Below, one piece after another: positions 1 to 5,784 of a stretch of DNA of 5,784 bases. A program made the position numbers and the translations under genes. The notes beneath the pieces were generated by a model. That model saw only the letters and a list, made by a program, of their open reading frames with translations, had not been told where the DNA came from and made no database searches. The stretch is from an uncultured Clostridium sp. (GTDB taxonomy: Bacteria > Bacillota_A > Clostridia > TANB77 > CAG-508): positions 1 to 5,784 of the forward strand of contig CALIMU010000102.1 in assembly GCA_938045355.1 (NCBI GenBank), written 5' to 3'. Every line of letters begins with the position of its first letter. Position 1 is the first letter of the stretch.

Positions 1-87
1 TTATGTAAAGTCTTGACGTGTCTAGATTGACATAAAAAAAGTAATACACTGATATGTTAAAATTGTGTAACATTAATACTTAAAAAG

Positions 88-115
88 TTTTACAAATATA
101 TTGTAATTTGTAAAA
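88..115. promoter_or_regulatory. Perfect 10-bp inverted repeat over the -35 region, candidate operator
   Basis: TTTTACAAAT (88-97) and ATTTGTAAAA (106-115) are exact reverse complements separated by 8 bases. The right arm covers the -35 hexamer of the adhesin promoter. A further TTGTA half-site lies in the spacer (101-105), also complementary to TACAA at 91-95, so the element holds overlapping TACAA/TTGTA half-sites. No T-run follows it on the plus strand, so it is not a terminator for an upstream gene in that direction. Repressor binding that blocks RNA polymerase is the natural reading. The regulator cannot be named. Confidence 0.4.
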
Positions 116-136
116 AATGTGATATTGTGCTATACT
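108..136 (+). promoter_or_regulatory. Extended -10 promoter of the adhesin gene
   Basis: A -35 element TTGTAA (108-113, 4 of 6 consensus bases) is followed by a 17-base spacer and a -10 element TATACT (131-136, 5 of 6). TG lies one base upstream of the -10 (128-129), giving the extended -10 form TGnTATACT. Transcription would start near 143, leaving a leader of about 35-40 bases before the start codon. The spacing is ideal and the site is directly upstream of the adhesin, so this is the best promoter candidate in the upstream region. It is inferred from sequence only. Confidence 0.6.
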
Positions 137-160
137 AATATAGTAAATTATATATAAATA

Positions 161-174
161 GAGGTTGAAAAGGA
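161..174 (+). promoter_or_regulatory. Shine-Dalgarno sites that decide the adhesin start
   Basis: Two ribosome-binding sequences precede two in-frame ATG codons. GAGGT (161-165) lies 10 bases before ATG 176, and AAAGGA (169-174) lies 7 bases before ATG 182. The AGGA of the second site is too close to 176 to serve that codon. The spacing favours 182 (MNRKNN...), but initiation at 176 (MVMNRKNN...) cannot be excluded. Only two residues differ. Confidence 0.5.
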
Positions 175-181
175 AATGGTT

Positions 182-3100
182 ATGAATAGAAAAAATAATA
201 TAATTAAATATGCTAAAACATTAAGCATGATATTGTTTGTACTTATAGTTACAGTAATTACACAAAAACTAGTAATTGCAACAACAAATCCAGTAACAGG
301 TCAAAATGGAGAAAAAGTACAACTTACAAGAACAAATTATCAAGGTGGAGATGAACAAACAGGATTTTTCACTAAGAGTGCAGATAGACAATCAGTATAT
401 AATGGATATGATAAGAGGCAAAAATATGGGTTTAGAACAGGAGAAAGCCCTGCTGTAGTTGCAAGAAGAATTGCAAAAGCAGGAGGAAATGCTTCAGATA
501 TATTGTATTGTTTAGATGAAAGATTAGATTTTCCAAATGATTCAGGGGTAAATTATACTAATATTGGAGAATTAAAAAATATATCATCAATACCAAGTAA
601 AAATGGTGATATGCAAATTTCACAAGAACAAAAAAATAAGTTATATTGGTTTGCAGAAAATTTATTATATGATAGAAATGATAAAAATGCACAATATAAA
701 GCAGAATTAAAAGAAAGAATATTTAAAGGTGCATATCTTAAATTAAATGGAGTAAATGAAAATCAAGTAGATCCTGTACATTTAGAATCAGGTTTAAGAA
801 GATATATGAAATCTATAACAGATGATGAAATGAGTTTAATAAACCAATGGGTTATCTGGAGTATAATGACTGGAACTAACAAGTTTGAAAGAGAAAACAC
901 AGTAGATGTTTTATCACCAGGGAATACATCAGAACCATTAAATCATGACACAAAAGATGCAAGAAGAGAAGTATATCAATATTTATTATCAGAAATAGAA
1001 AAAAATAAAGGAATTGCACCACAAAGAGAACAAATAAAAGAAACATTTATAACAGCAACAGGTGAAGGAACTTTAAAGAAATTAAATAGTGGATATTCAA
1101 TAGAATATTTAAAATTTGATATACCAGAAGCAATAAAAAATAAAATTGGTGAAATAAAATTATACAGAACAAAGACAGGTGGAACAGATAAAGTTGAAAT
1201 ACCACTATATGATGTAGATGTATATTTAAAAGGTTCAAACCAACCAATGAGAATAGATAAATTAAATGATTTAATAGGAAAAGGTGAATTTAAATTACAA
1301 ATATTAAATGACTTCCCAGCAGATTATAATGAAATAATGTTTGAAGTACAAGATTCTATGGTAAATACAAAACTTACAGTATATGTACCAGAAGACAAAT
1401 CATATCAACCAGTTGTTGGAGTTGAAAGAGAAGTTATAAACTATGTTAGAAAAAATAGAATTCCAGTTGGAAAGAAACCACAAGAAGAAAAAAAATATGA
1501 TCTAGCATTAAGAAAATTTATAATGTCTATAGATGGTCAAGCACCAGCAGTAGATAGAACACCTAAGATAGATAATGATAAACTTGCAGATTTCAAATAT
1601 TCAAGTACATCAACAGGAACAGAAACAACAAGAACATATTTACATCCTAAGAATCCATTAGATGTAAATATTGGAAGTACAGTAAGATATGGTATAAGTG
1701 TATATAACGAATTTGAAAATGATGCAAAAGTTGACAAGGTTATAGACGTATTACCACCACATTTAAAATTAAAAGAAAATAGTAGTATAAATGCACAATA
1801 TGGATGGAAAAAATCAGCAGCAAATCCAAGAGCTATAGAATCAGAAATAGCAAAAGATAGAATTCTTCAAGGTGTTAGAGCTACAAATGATGGAAATGGA
1901 GTTAGACTTCAATTTGATAAGTTTACATTCCAAGTAGAACTTGAAGTAACAGATGAAGCAAAAGATGGAGAAATATTAACAAATATAGCATATATAAATA
2001 ATCAAACAGGTCTTCCAGATAGAGACTCAGTACCAGGAAATACAAATATACCAGGTACAATGGATTCATATAAGGGTAATGGATCAAATAAATCAGAATT
2101 AGATGATGCTAATTATTTCTATAGAGGTCAAGAAGATGATGATGACTTTGAAAAAGTAAGAGTAAAAGGTAAGAAAGAATTTGACTTAGCATTAAGAAAA
2201 TTCATAACAGATATATCAGGACAAGCACCAAATCCATCAAGAGAACCAGTTGTTGATGTAACACCACTTAAAAATGGAAAAACAACAGCAACATATACAC
2301 ATCCAAAAAATGAATTATTAGTTCAAAAAGGTGATGTAGTAACATATAAACTTAGAATATATAATGAAGCAGGAATACATGGAATAGTAGATAGAATAGA
2401 TGACTATTTACCATCAGGAATGGGATTCTTACCAGAACATAAAATAAATAAACAATATGGATGGAAAGTTTCTACAGGTACACAAGGAGAAACTAAAAAA
2501 GCATCAGAAATATCTGGACTTAAGGTAAATGAAAATAAAGATAAATTTGATGGAGTTACAGATCTTGGAAATACTACAATTGTAAGAACAAATGGATCAC
2601 AAGTTAGACTTGAAACAAATAATTTAAAAGCAAACTTAACAGAACAAGAAATGAAAGATTTAGTAGAAAAAGGTAAAGTTAAAGATTCTGAAAAGAGTAA
2701 AATATGGATGCCTTTTGATGGTAAATCAAATTCACTTGACTATAAGGATGTAGAAATAGCACTTATAGTACTTGCAGATGCTAAAAATCAAAATAATCTA
2801 AAAAATATTGCAGAAATAGGAGAAGATTATCCAGCAAATATCAATATTAAAGATAGAGATTCAGTACCTGGAAATGTAAAAGTACCAGGATATGGTGAAA
2901 AGAGTCAAGAAGATGATGACGATTTTGAACCACTATATACAAGAAAGAAAGAATTTGACTTAGCATTAAGAAAATTCATAACAGAAATAGCAGGTAAAGC
3001 ACCAAACCCATCAAGGGAACCAAAAGTTGATATATCACCACTTAGAAATGGAAAAACAACAGCAACATATACACATCCAAAAAATCCATTATTAGTACAA

Positions 3101-3985
3101 AAAGGTGATATAGTTAAATATAAGATAAGAGTATATAATGAAGCAGAAATACCAGGAATAATAAATGAAATAGCAGATTATTTACCATCAGGATTAGGAT
3201 ATTTACCAGAACATAAGTTAAATAAGAGTAACGGATGGAAGGTAAGTACAAAAGCTTCAAATACAGTTAAAGAACAAAAAGCATCAGAAATTTCAGGATT
3301 TGATATGAAAGCAAATCTTTCAGAATTTGATGGAGTTACAGATGCTAAAAATATTAAAATTGTAAGACCTTCAGAAACAAATAAAGAAGGAACACTTGTA
3401 ACAACAGAAAAATATAAGACAACAATGACAGATGCAGAAATAACACAAATGATATCAACAGGTGTTATACCAGATGCACATAAAGACAAAGTATTAAAAC
3501 CATTTACATCAACATCAACAACACTTGATTACAGAGAAGTTGAAATAGCAGCAGTTGTACTTGCAGATGTTAGAGATGGAAATAACTTAAAAAATATTTC
3601 TGAAATACAAAGAGATTATCCATCAACAATAACAGTTGTAAAAGATAGAGACTCAGTACCAGGAAATGTAAAAGTACCAGGATATGGTGAAAAGAGTCAA
3701 GAAGATGATGATGATTTTGAACCACTTGATACAGTTAAAAAAGAATTTGACTTAGCATTAAGAAAATTCATAACAAAGATTTCATCAGAAGATGGAAAAG
3801 ACTCAAAAGCATATGATAGGGAACCAAAAGTTGATGTAACACCACTTAAAAATGGAAAAACAACAGCAACATATACACATCCAAAAGATCCATTATTAGT
3901 ATTACCTAAGAATATAGTTGATTATACACTTAGAATATATAATGAAGGTGATGTTGACCGGATATGCAAAAGAAGTAAAAGATAA
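182..3985 (+). CDS. Thioester-type repeat adhesin, 5' fragment truncated by a frameshift
   Basis: This fragment encodes most of a secreted fibrillar surface adhesin. Residue numbers here count from the alternative ATG at 176. Residues 1-35 form a signal peptide: a basic start (RKNNIIKYAK), a hydrophobic core (SMILFVLIVTVI) and likely cleavage after VIA35. Residues about 75-275 resemble a Gram-positive thioester domain, with Cys112 in ILYCLDE and Gln224 in NQWVIW. Residues about 290-435 are beta-rich and unrecognised. Repeats follow at 441-668, 669-926, 927-1190 and 1191 onward. The frame is lost after residue 1260: the last nine residues (DRICKRSKR) match no repeat, and the codon CGG at 3959-3961 is the only CGN arginine codon I find in the window's coding sequence. 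The homologous sequence resumes one base later in the next frame. As written the product lacks its membrane anchor and would be released. Adhesin function is inferred from architecture. Confidence 0.85.
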   Translation: MNRKNNIIKYAKTLSMILFVLIVTVITQKLVIATTNPVTGQNGEKVQLTRTNYQGGDEQTGFFTKSADRQSVYNGYDKRQKYGFRTGESPAVVARRIAKAGGNASDILYCLDERLDFPNDSGVNYTNIGELKNISSIPSKNGDMQISQEQKNKLYWFAENLLYDRNDKNAQYKAELKERIFKGAYLKLNGVNENQVDPVHLESGLRRYMKSITDDEMSLINQWVIWSIMTGTNKFERENTVDVLSPGNTSEPLNHDTKDARREVYQYLLSEIEKNKGIAPQREQIKETFITATGEGTLKKLNSGYSIEYLKFDIPEAIKNKIGEIKLYRTKTGGTDKVEIPLYDVDVYLKGSNQPMRIDKLNDLIGKGEFKLQILNDFPADYNEIMFEVQDSMVNTKLTVYVPEDKSYQPVVGVEREVINYVRKNRIPVGKKPQEEKKYDLALRKFIMSIDGQAPAVDRTPKIDNDKLADFKYSSTSTGTETTRTYLHPKNPLDVNIGSTVRYGISVYNEFENDAKVDKVIDVLPPHLKLKENSSINAQYGWKKSAANPRAIESEIAKDRILQGVRATNDGNGVRLQFDKFTFQVELEVTDEAKDGEILTNIAYINNQTGLPDRDSVPGNTNIPGTMDSYKGNGSNKSELDDANYFYRGQEDDDDFEKVRVKGKKEFDLALRKFITDISGQAPNPSREPVVDVTPLKNGKTTATYTHPKNELLVQKGDVVTYKLRIYNEAGIHGIVDRIDDYLPSGMGFLPEHKINKQYGWKVSTGTQGETKKASEISGLKVNENKDKFDGVTDLGNTTIVRTNGSQVRLETNNLKANLTEQEMKDLVEKGKVKDSEKSKIWMPFDGKSNSLDYKDVEIALIVLADAKNQNNLKNIAEIGEDYPANINIKDRDSVPGNVKVPGYGEKSQEDDDDFEPLYTRKKEFDLALRKFITEIAGKAPNPSREPKVDISPLRNGKTTATYTHPKNPLLVQKGDIVKYKIRVYNEAEIPGIINEIADYLPSGLGYLPEHKLNKSNGWKVSTKASNTVKEQKASEISGFDMKANLSEFDGVTDAKNIKIVRPSETNKEGTLVTTEKYKTTMTDAEITQMISTGVIPDAHKDKVLKPFTSTSTTLDYREVEIAAVVLADVRDGNNLKNISEIQRDYPSTITVVKDRDSVPGNVKVPGYGEKSQEDDDDFEPLDTVKKEFDLALRKFITKISSEDGKDSKAYDREPKVDVTPLKNGKTTATYTHPKDPLLVLPKNIVDYTLRIYNEGDVDRICKRSKR
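398..1000 (+). other. Putative thioester (TED-like) adhesion domain
   Basis: Thioester domains of Gram-positive surface proteins form an internal Cys-Gln thioester that can react covalently with host ligands. Their signatures are a [YF]C[hydrophobic] motif and, later, [hydrophobic]-Q-x-A-[hydrophobic]-W. Here YCL (Cys112, codon at 509-511) is followed by NQWVIW (Gln224, codon at 845-847), in the right order, with N before the Gln and V in place of A. Cys112 is the only cysteine in the whole reconstructed protein. The domain sits directly after the signal peptide, as expected for the tip of a fibrillar adhesin. Domain edges are approximate, and the call rests on motif recognition without a profile search. 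Confidence 0.6.
1496..2179 (+). repeat. Adhesin repeat 1 (228 residues)
   Basis: This first and most divergent copy opens with YDLALRKFI (Lys447), contains VRYGISVYNE, DVLPPHLKL and YGWK, and reaches LTNIAYI (Asn603), then DRDSVPGN. A longer Ser/Asn/Gly-rich linker leads to QEDDDDFEKV. It lacks the KNGKTTATYTHPK block of repeats 2-4, having TRTYLHPKNPL instead. Confidence 0.8.
2180..2953 (+). repeat. Adhesin repeat 2 (258 residues)
   Basis: The copy opens with FDLALRKFI (Lys675), then PLKNGKTTATYTHPKN, YKLRIYNE, DDYLPSGMGFLPEHK, YGWKVST, an inserted segment about 794-850, LDYKDVEIALIVLAD, LKNIAEI (Asn877), DRDSVPGNVKVPGYGEK and QEDDDDFEPL. It is closest to repeat 3 at both DNA and protein level. 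Confidence 0.85.
2954..3745 (+). repeat. Adhesin repeat 3 (264 residues)
   Basis: The copy opens with FDLALRKFI (Lys933) and follows repeat 2 block by block: NGKTTATYTHPKNPL, IRVYNE, ADYLPSGLGYLPEHK, the long insertion, LDYREVEIAAVVLAD, LKNISEI (Asn1140), DRDSVPGNVKVPGYGEK and QEDDDDFEPL. About 60 bases at its end (near 3667-3726) differ only slightly from the end of repeat 2 (near 2876-2935). Confidence 0.85.
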
Positions 3986-4379
3986 TATTCCAGCAGGATT
4001 AGAATTTTTACCAAATCATCCAACAAATATTGCATATGGATGGAAGATGTTAGATGAATCAGGAAAAGAAACAAAAGATCCTACAAAAGCTAAGGAAATA
4101 GTAACAGATTATTTATCAAAAGCTAAAGAAAAGAATATAGGTGCAAACCTAATAAAAGCATTTGATAAAAATACAGGGAAATTAGATTATAGAGATTTAA
4201 AAATTGTATTTAAAGTTTCACCAGATTTTAAAGTAAGTGATGGAATTATTAAAAATATAGCTGAAATAAAAGAAAATGAAGATCAAAATGGAAGAGCAAT
4301 AAAAGATAGAGATTCAACACCAAATAATAATAAAGAAGGTGAAGATGATATAGATTTTGAACCATTAAAAACTGTTGAA
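3746..4379 (+). repeat. Adhesin repeat 4, interrupted by the frameshift (about 211 residues)
   Basis: The 5' half (FDLALRKFI, NGKTTATYTHPKDPL, LRIYNEGDV) matches repeats 2-3. From GYAKEVKD onward the copy is short and resembles repeat 5: IPAGLEF, LDYRDLKIVFKV, IKNIAEI, DRDSTPNN and GEDDIDFEPL, without the long insertion of repeats 2-3. The frame changes at the switch between the two halves. Confidence 0.8.
3956..3962 (+). other. Frameshift site (extra base) in repeat 4
   Basis: Reading GTT GAC CGG ATA stops the protein nine codons later. Dropping one C gives GTT GAC GGA TAT GCA, that is NEGDV-DGYAKEV. This aligns without gaps to NEGQI-PGYAKEV in repeat 5 and NEAEI-PGIINEI in repeat 3. A one-base insertion is therefore the simplest explanation. 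A two-base deletion (from a GAC CCA GGA form) would also restore the frame but would make the repeat one residue longer than its siblings. The site has only a CC dinucleotide, not a homopolymer. Confidence 0.85.
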
Positions 4380-4997
4380 TTTGACTTAGCACTTAAGAAG
4401 ATTGTAGCAAAAATATTTGTAACAGTAGATGGAAAGACAACAACTATAAATACAAATCATAAATATACTGATAATCCAGAAGCAGTAGCTAAAGTTGAAC
4501 TTGATAGAAAGAAATGGAGTAAGACAGAAGTTAAATATGAATTTGGTATTAGAGTAACAAATGAAGGACAAATACCAGGATATGCAAAAGAAGTATCAGA
4601 TTATATCCCAGATGGATTAGAATTCCATAAAGAAGATAATCCATTATGGAAATTAAAAGATCCTAAGACAGCTGTTACAGACCAATTAGCTAATAGATTA
4701 TTACAACCAGGTGAATCTGTTGAAATTAAGATAATCTTAAGATGGAAAAAAGCAGAAAATAACATGGGTGTAAAAACAAACTGGGCAGAAATATCAAAAG
4801 ACCAAAATGAATATGGTGTAAGAGATAAAGACTCAGTACCAGGAAATAAGAAGCCAGGTGAAGATGATATTGATGATGCGCCAGTAGCATTAACAATTGC
4901 AACAGGAGCTGCAGCAACATATTTTGCAATAACATTAACATCTTTAGGATTAATGGGAGCAGGATTGTTCATAATTAAAAAAGTTGGTATGAAATAA
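3957..4997 (+). CDS. Repeat adhesin, 3' fragment with C-terminal anchor
   Basis: This is the continuation of the upstream adhesin in the +1 frame. It carries the rest of repeat 4 (from GYAKEVKD), all of repeat 5 and the anchor. The open frame extends back to 3918, but the TTG there and the ATGs at 3942 and 3951 have no well-spaced Shine-Dalgarno site. They also overlap coding sequence of the other frame, so it is unlikely to be an independent gene. The repeats are intact, with no internal stop and no decay, so any real mutation is recent, or the extra base is a sequencing or assembly error. The end has an acidic GEDDIDDAP, then ALTIATG, a hydrophobic stretch of about 23 residues containing GLMGAGLFII, and the tail KKVGMK. 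The gene ends with tandem TAA TAA. Removing one base joins both fragments into about 1,604 residues. Confidence 0.8.
   Translation, partial: TGYAKEVKDNIPAGLEFLPNHPTNIAYGWKMLDESGKETKDPTKAKEIVTDYLSKAKEKNIGANLIKAFDKNTGKLDYRDLKIVFKVSPDFKVSDGIIKNIAEIKENEDQNGRAIKDRDSTPNNNKEGEDDIDFEPLKTVEFDLALKKIVAKIFVTVDGKTTTINTNHKYTDNPEAVAKVELDRKKWSKTEVKYEFGIRVTNEGQIPGYAKEVSDYIPDGLEFHKEDNPLWKLKDPKTAVTDQLANRLLQPGESVEIKIILRWKKAENNMGVKTNWAEISKDQNEYGVRDKDSVPGNKKPGEDDIDDAPVALTIATGAAATYFAITLTSLGLMGAGLFIIKKVGMK
4380..4877 (+). repeat. Adhesin repeat 5, shortest copy (about 166 residues)
   Basis: This membrane-proximal copy opens with FDLALKKIVAK, then EFGIRVTNEGQIPGYAKEVSDYIPDGLEF, LLQPGESVEIKIILRW, VKTNWAEI, DKDSVPGN and GEDDIDD. 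It keeps the core strands and the final Asn motif but drops the insertions of the other copies. Confidence 0.8.
4878..4994 (+). other. C-terminal anchor resembling a cell-wall sorting signal without LPXTG
   Basis: The last 39 residues run APVALTIATG, a hydrophobic helix (AAATYFAITLTSLGLMGAGL, then FII) and a basic tail KKVGMK. Position and layout match the Gram-positive sorting signal (motif, membrane segment, positive tail), and GLMGAGLFIIKK is typical of such tails. The LPXTG position reads TIATG, with Ile where Pro is expected. It could be a non-canonical sortase substrate or a plain membrane anchor. Confidence 0.6.
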
Positions 4998-5045
4998 TAA
5001 TTAATTTAATTATTAACTAACTAATTAAAATTTAAAGAATAATAT

Positions 5046-5086
5046 AATAACCTAAAGTCTCTAATATGAGACATTAGGTTATTTTT
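5046..5086 (+). terminator. Rho-independent terminator after the adhesin
   Basis: Left arm 5046-5061 (AATAACCTAAAGTCTC) pairs with right arm 5068-5083 (GAGACATTAGGTTATT) around a 6-base TAATAT loop. This gives 5 bp, one A-A mismatch, then 10 bp, followed by the T-run at 5082-5086. It lies about 50 bases after the adhesin stop and separates it from the next gene. Confidence 0.85.
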
Positions 5087-5132
5087 ATTAATAAAGATAT
5101 ATTAATAATATGTTTTTTTGTGTAATAATATA

Positions 5133-5138
5133 TATAAT
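5133..5138 (+). promoter_or_regulatory. Possible -10 element of the tsaC-like gene
   Basis: A perfect TATAAT lies 27 bases before the start codon, after the terminator, so a separate promoter is expected. The -35 region (about 5110-5116, ATGTTTT) is a poor match to consensus. In DNA this AT-rich, a TATAAT can arise by chance. Confidence 0.35.
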
Positions 5139-5165
5139 ATTAATATTAGAAAGACAGAGGATATT

Positions 5166-5771
5166 ATGGCAAAAATATATAATGAAAATGAAATAGATGA
5201 ACTTGTAGATATTTTGAAAAATGATGGGGTAATTAGTGTACCTACAGATACAGTATATGGATTATGTGGGAAAATAGATTCTAAAAAAGCATATAAGAAA
5301 TTATTGGAGATAAAAGAAAGACCAATAAATAAGGCTTTTCCTATTATGTGTGCAGATGAAAAACAAGTAAGAAAAATAGGGATGGTAGATGAAAATATAG
5401 AAAAACTTATTTCAGCATTTATGCCAGGACCTATAACATTAATTTTAAAGAAAAATGATATATTAGATGATTATATAACTAATGGTAAAAATACAATAGC
5501 AGTAAGGATCGCAACAACCAAAGCTTTAGTAGAGTTAATTAGTAAGGTTGGAACTCCATTATTTATGACTAGTGCAAATAAAAGTGGAGAATCTGAATGT
5601 AAGAATATAGAGGAAATAGAAAAATTATCTCTATTATTAGATGGGATATTATGTGGTGAATATAATTTTGGCAAAGCAAGTACAATAGTTGATTGTAGTT
5701 TTGGAGGAATAAAGATAATAAGAAAAGGACCAATTTCAGAAAAACAAATAAGGGATATATTAAGTAAATAG
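5166..5771 (+). CDS. tsaC: L-threonylcarbamoyladenylate synthase (Sua5/YciO/YrdC family, short form)
   Basis: The 201-residue protein is a complete single-domain YrdC-type enzyme. The family makes threonylcarbamoyl-AMP from threonine, bicarbonate and ATP, the first step of t6A synthesis at position 37 of ANN-decoding tRNAs in the cytoplasm, before transfer by the TsaD complex. Visible family motifs are PTDTVYGL (26-33), KER with a following Pro (50-59), PGPITLIL (87-94), VRI (113-115), TSANKSG (135-141), STIVD (172-176) and RKG (186-188). The usual Pro of the VRxP motif is Ala116 here. It lacks the C-terminal Sua5 extension of long forms. The start at ATG 5166 is preceded by AGAGG (5156-5160) with a 5-base spacer; the frame extends upstream to 5118 with no supporting site or family motif. 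It stands alone after a terminator. The YciO paralogue, whose role differs, is the main alternative. Confidence 0.85.
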   Translation: MAKIYNENEIDELVDILKNDGVISVPTDTVYGLCGKIDSKKAYKKLLEIKERPINKAFPIMCADEKQVRKIGMVDENIEKLISAFMPGPITLILKKNDILDDYITNGKNTIAVRIATTKALVELISKVGTPLFMTSANKSGESECKNIEEIEKLSLLLDGILCGEYNFGKASTIVDCSFGGIKIIRKGPISEKQIRDILSK

Positions 5772-5784
5772 TTTTAAAATATAT

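Noticed and set aside
27..55. Possible second promoter, with a consensus -35 TTGACA at 27-32
   Set aside because: At 17-base spacing the -10 would be TGATAT (50-55), which matches only 3 of 6 bases. The promoter at 108-136 is much better placed.
3178..3489. Minus-strand open frames over the adhesin (also 4601-4972 and others)
   Set aside because: They are antisense shadows of a repetitive, strongly biased coding sequence, with no ribosome binding site or recognisable protein.
3918..3956. An independent start for the 3' adhesin fragment (TTG 3918, ATG 3942 or 3951)
   Set aside because: None has a properly spaced Shine-Dalgarno site, no signal peptide follows, and the fragment begins mid-domain. 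It is the continuation of the broken upstream gene.
1496..4877. CRISPR or other non-coding repeat array
   Set aside because: The repeats are hundreds of bases long, diverged and in reading frame, so they are protein domain repeats.
4995..5015. Perfect palindrome TAATAATTAA-T-TTAATTATTA at the adhesin stop codon
   Set aside because: It is made only of A and T, has a one-base spacer and lies in very AT-rich DNA, so chance is likely. The GC-containing hairpin at 5046-5083 is the real terminator.
4998..5784. Functional coupling of the tsaC-like gene to the adhesin
   Set aside because: A terminator separates them, and t6A synthesis has no known link to surface adhesion. The adjacency looks incidental.

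Overview
This AT-rich window uses AGA/AGG for arginine almost exclusively and has strong Shine-Dalgarno sites. It looks like a piece of a low-GC Gram-positive (Firmicutes) chromosome, most likely a clostridial or related gut-type lineage. That taxonomic guess rests on composition, codon use and protein style only.

Positions 182-4997 hold one large gene for a secreted, surface-anchored fibrillar adhesin of about 1,604 residues, which is broken in this sequence by a single-base frameshift near 3958. The order is: signal peptide; an N-terminal domain with the Cys and Gln motifs of a thioester (covalent-adhesion) domain; an unrecognised beta-rich segment; five tandem Ig-like repeats, each opening with a [FY]DLAL[RK]K motif and closing with a D-x-DS-x-P-x-N motif plus an acidic linker; then a C-terminal hydrophobic segment with a lysine-bearing tail. 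The tail looks like a cell-wall sorting signal but has no LPXTG. The first fragment (182-3985) ends inside repeat 4 and lacks the anchor. The rest continues in the +1 frame to 4997 and has no credible start of its own.

Upstream (1-181) are a well-formed extended -10 promoter and a perfect 10-bp inverted repeat covering its -35 region, a plausible operator. A rho-independent terminator at 5046-5086 closes the adhesin transcription unit.

Positions 5166-5771 encode a complete short-form Sua5/YciO/YrdC protein, the likely threonylcarbamoyl-AMP synthase of tRNA t6A modification. It has its own ribosome binding site and probably its own promoter. Nothing links it functionally to the adhesin. The main points of interest are the frameshift and its position at a repeat-type boundary, the lone-cysteine thioester head, the candidate isopeptide repeats and the non-canonical anchor.
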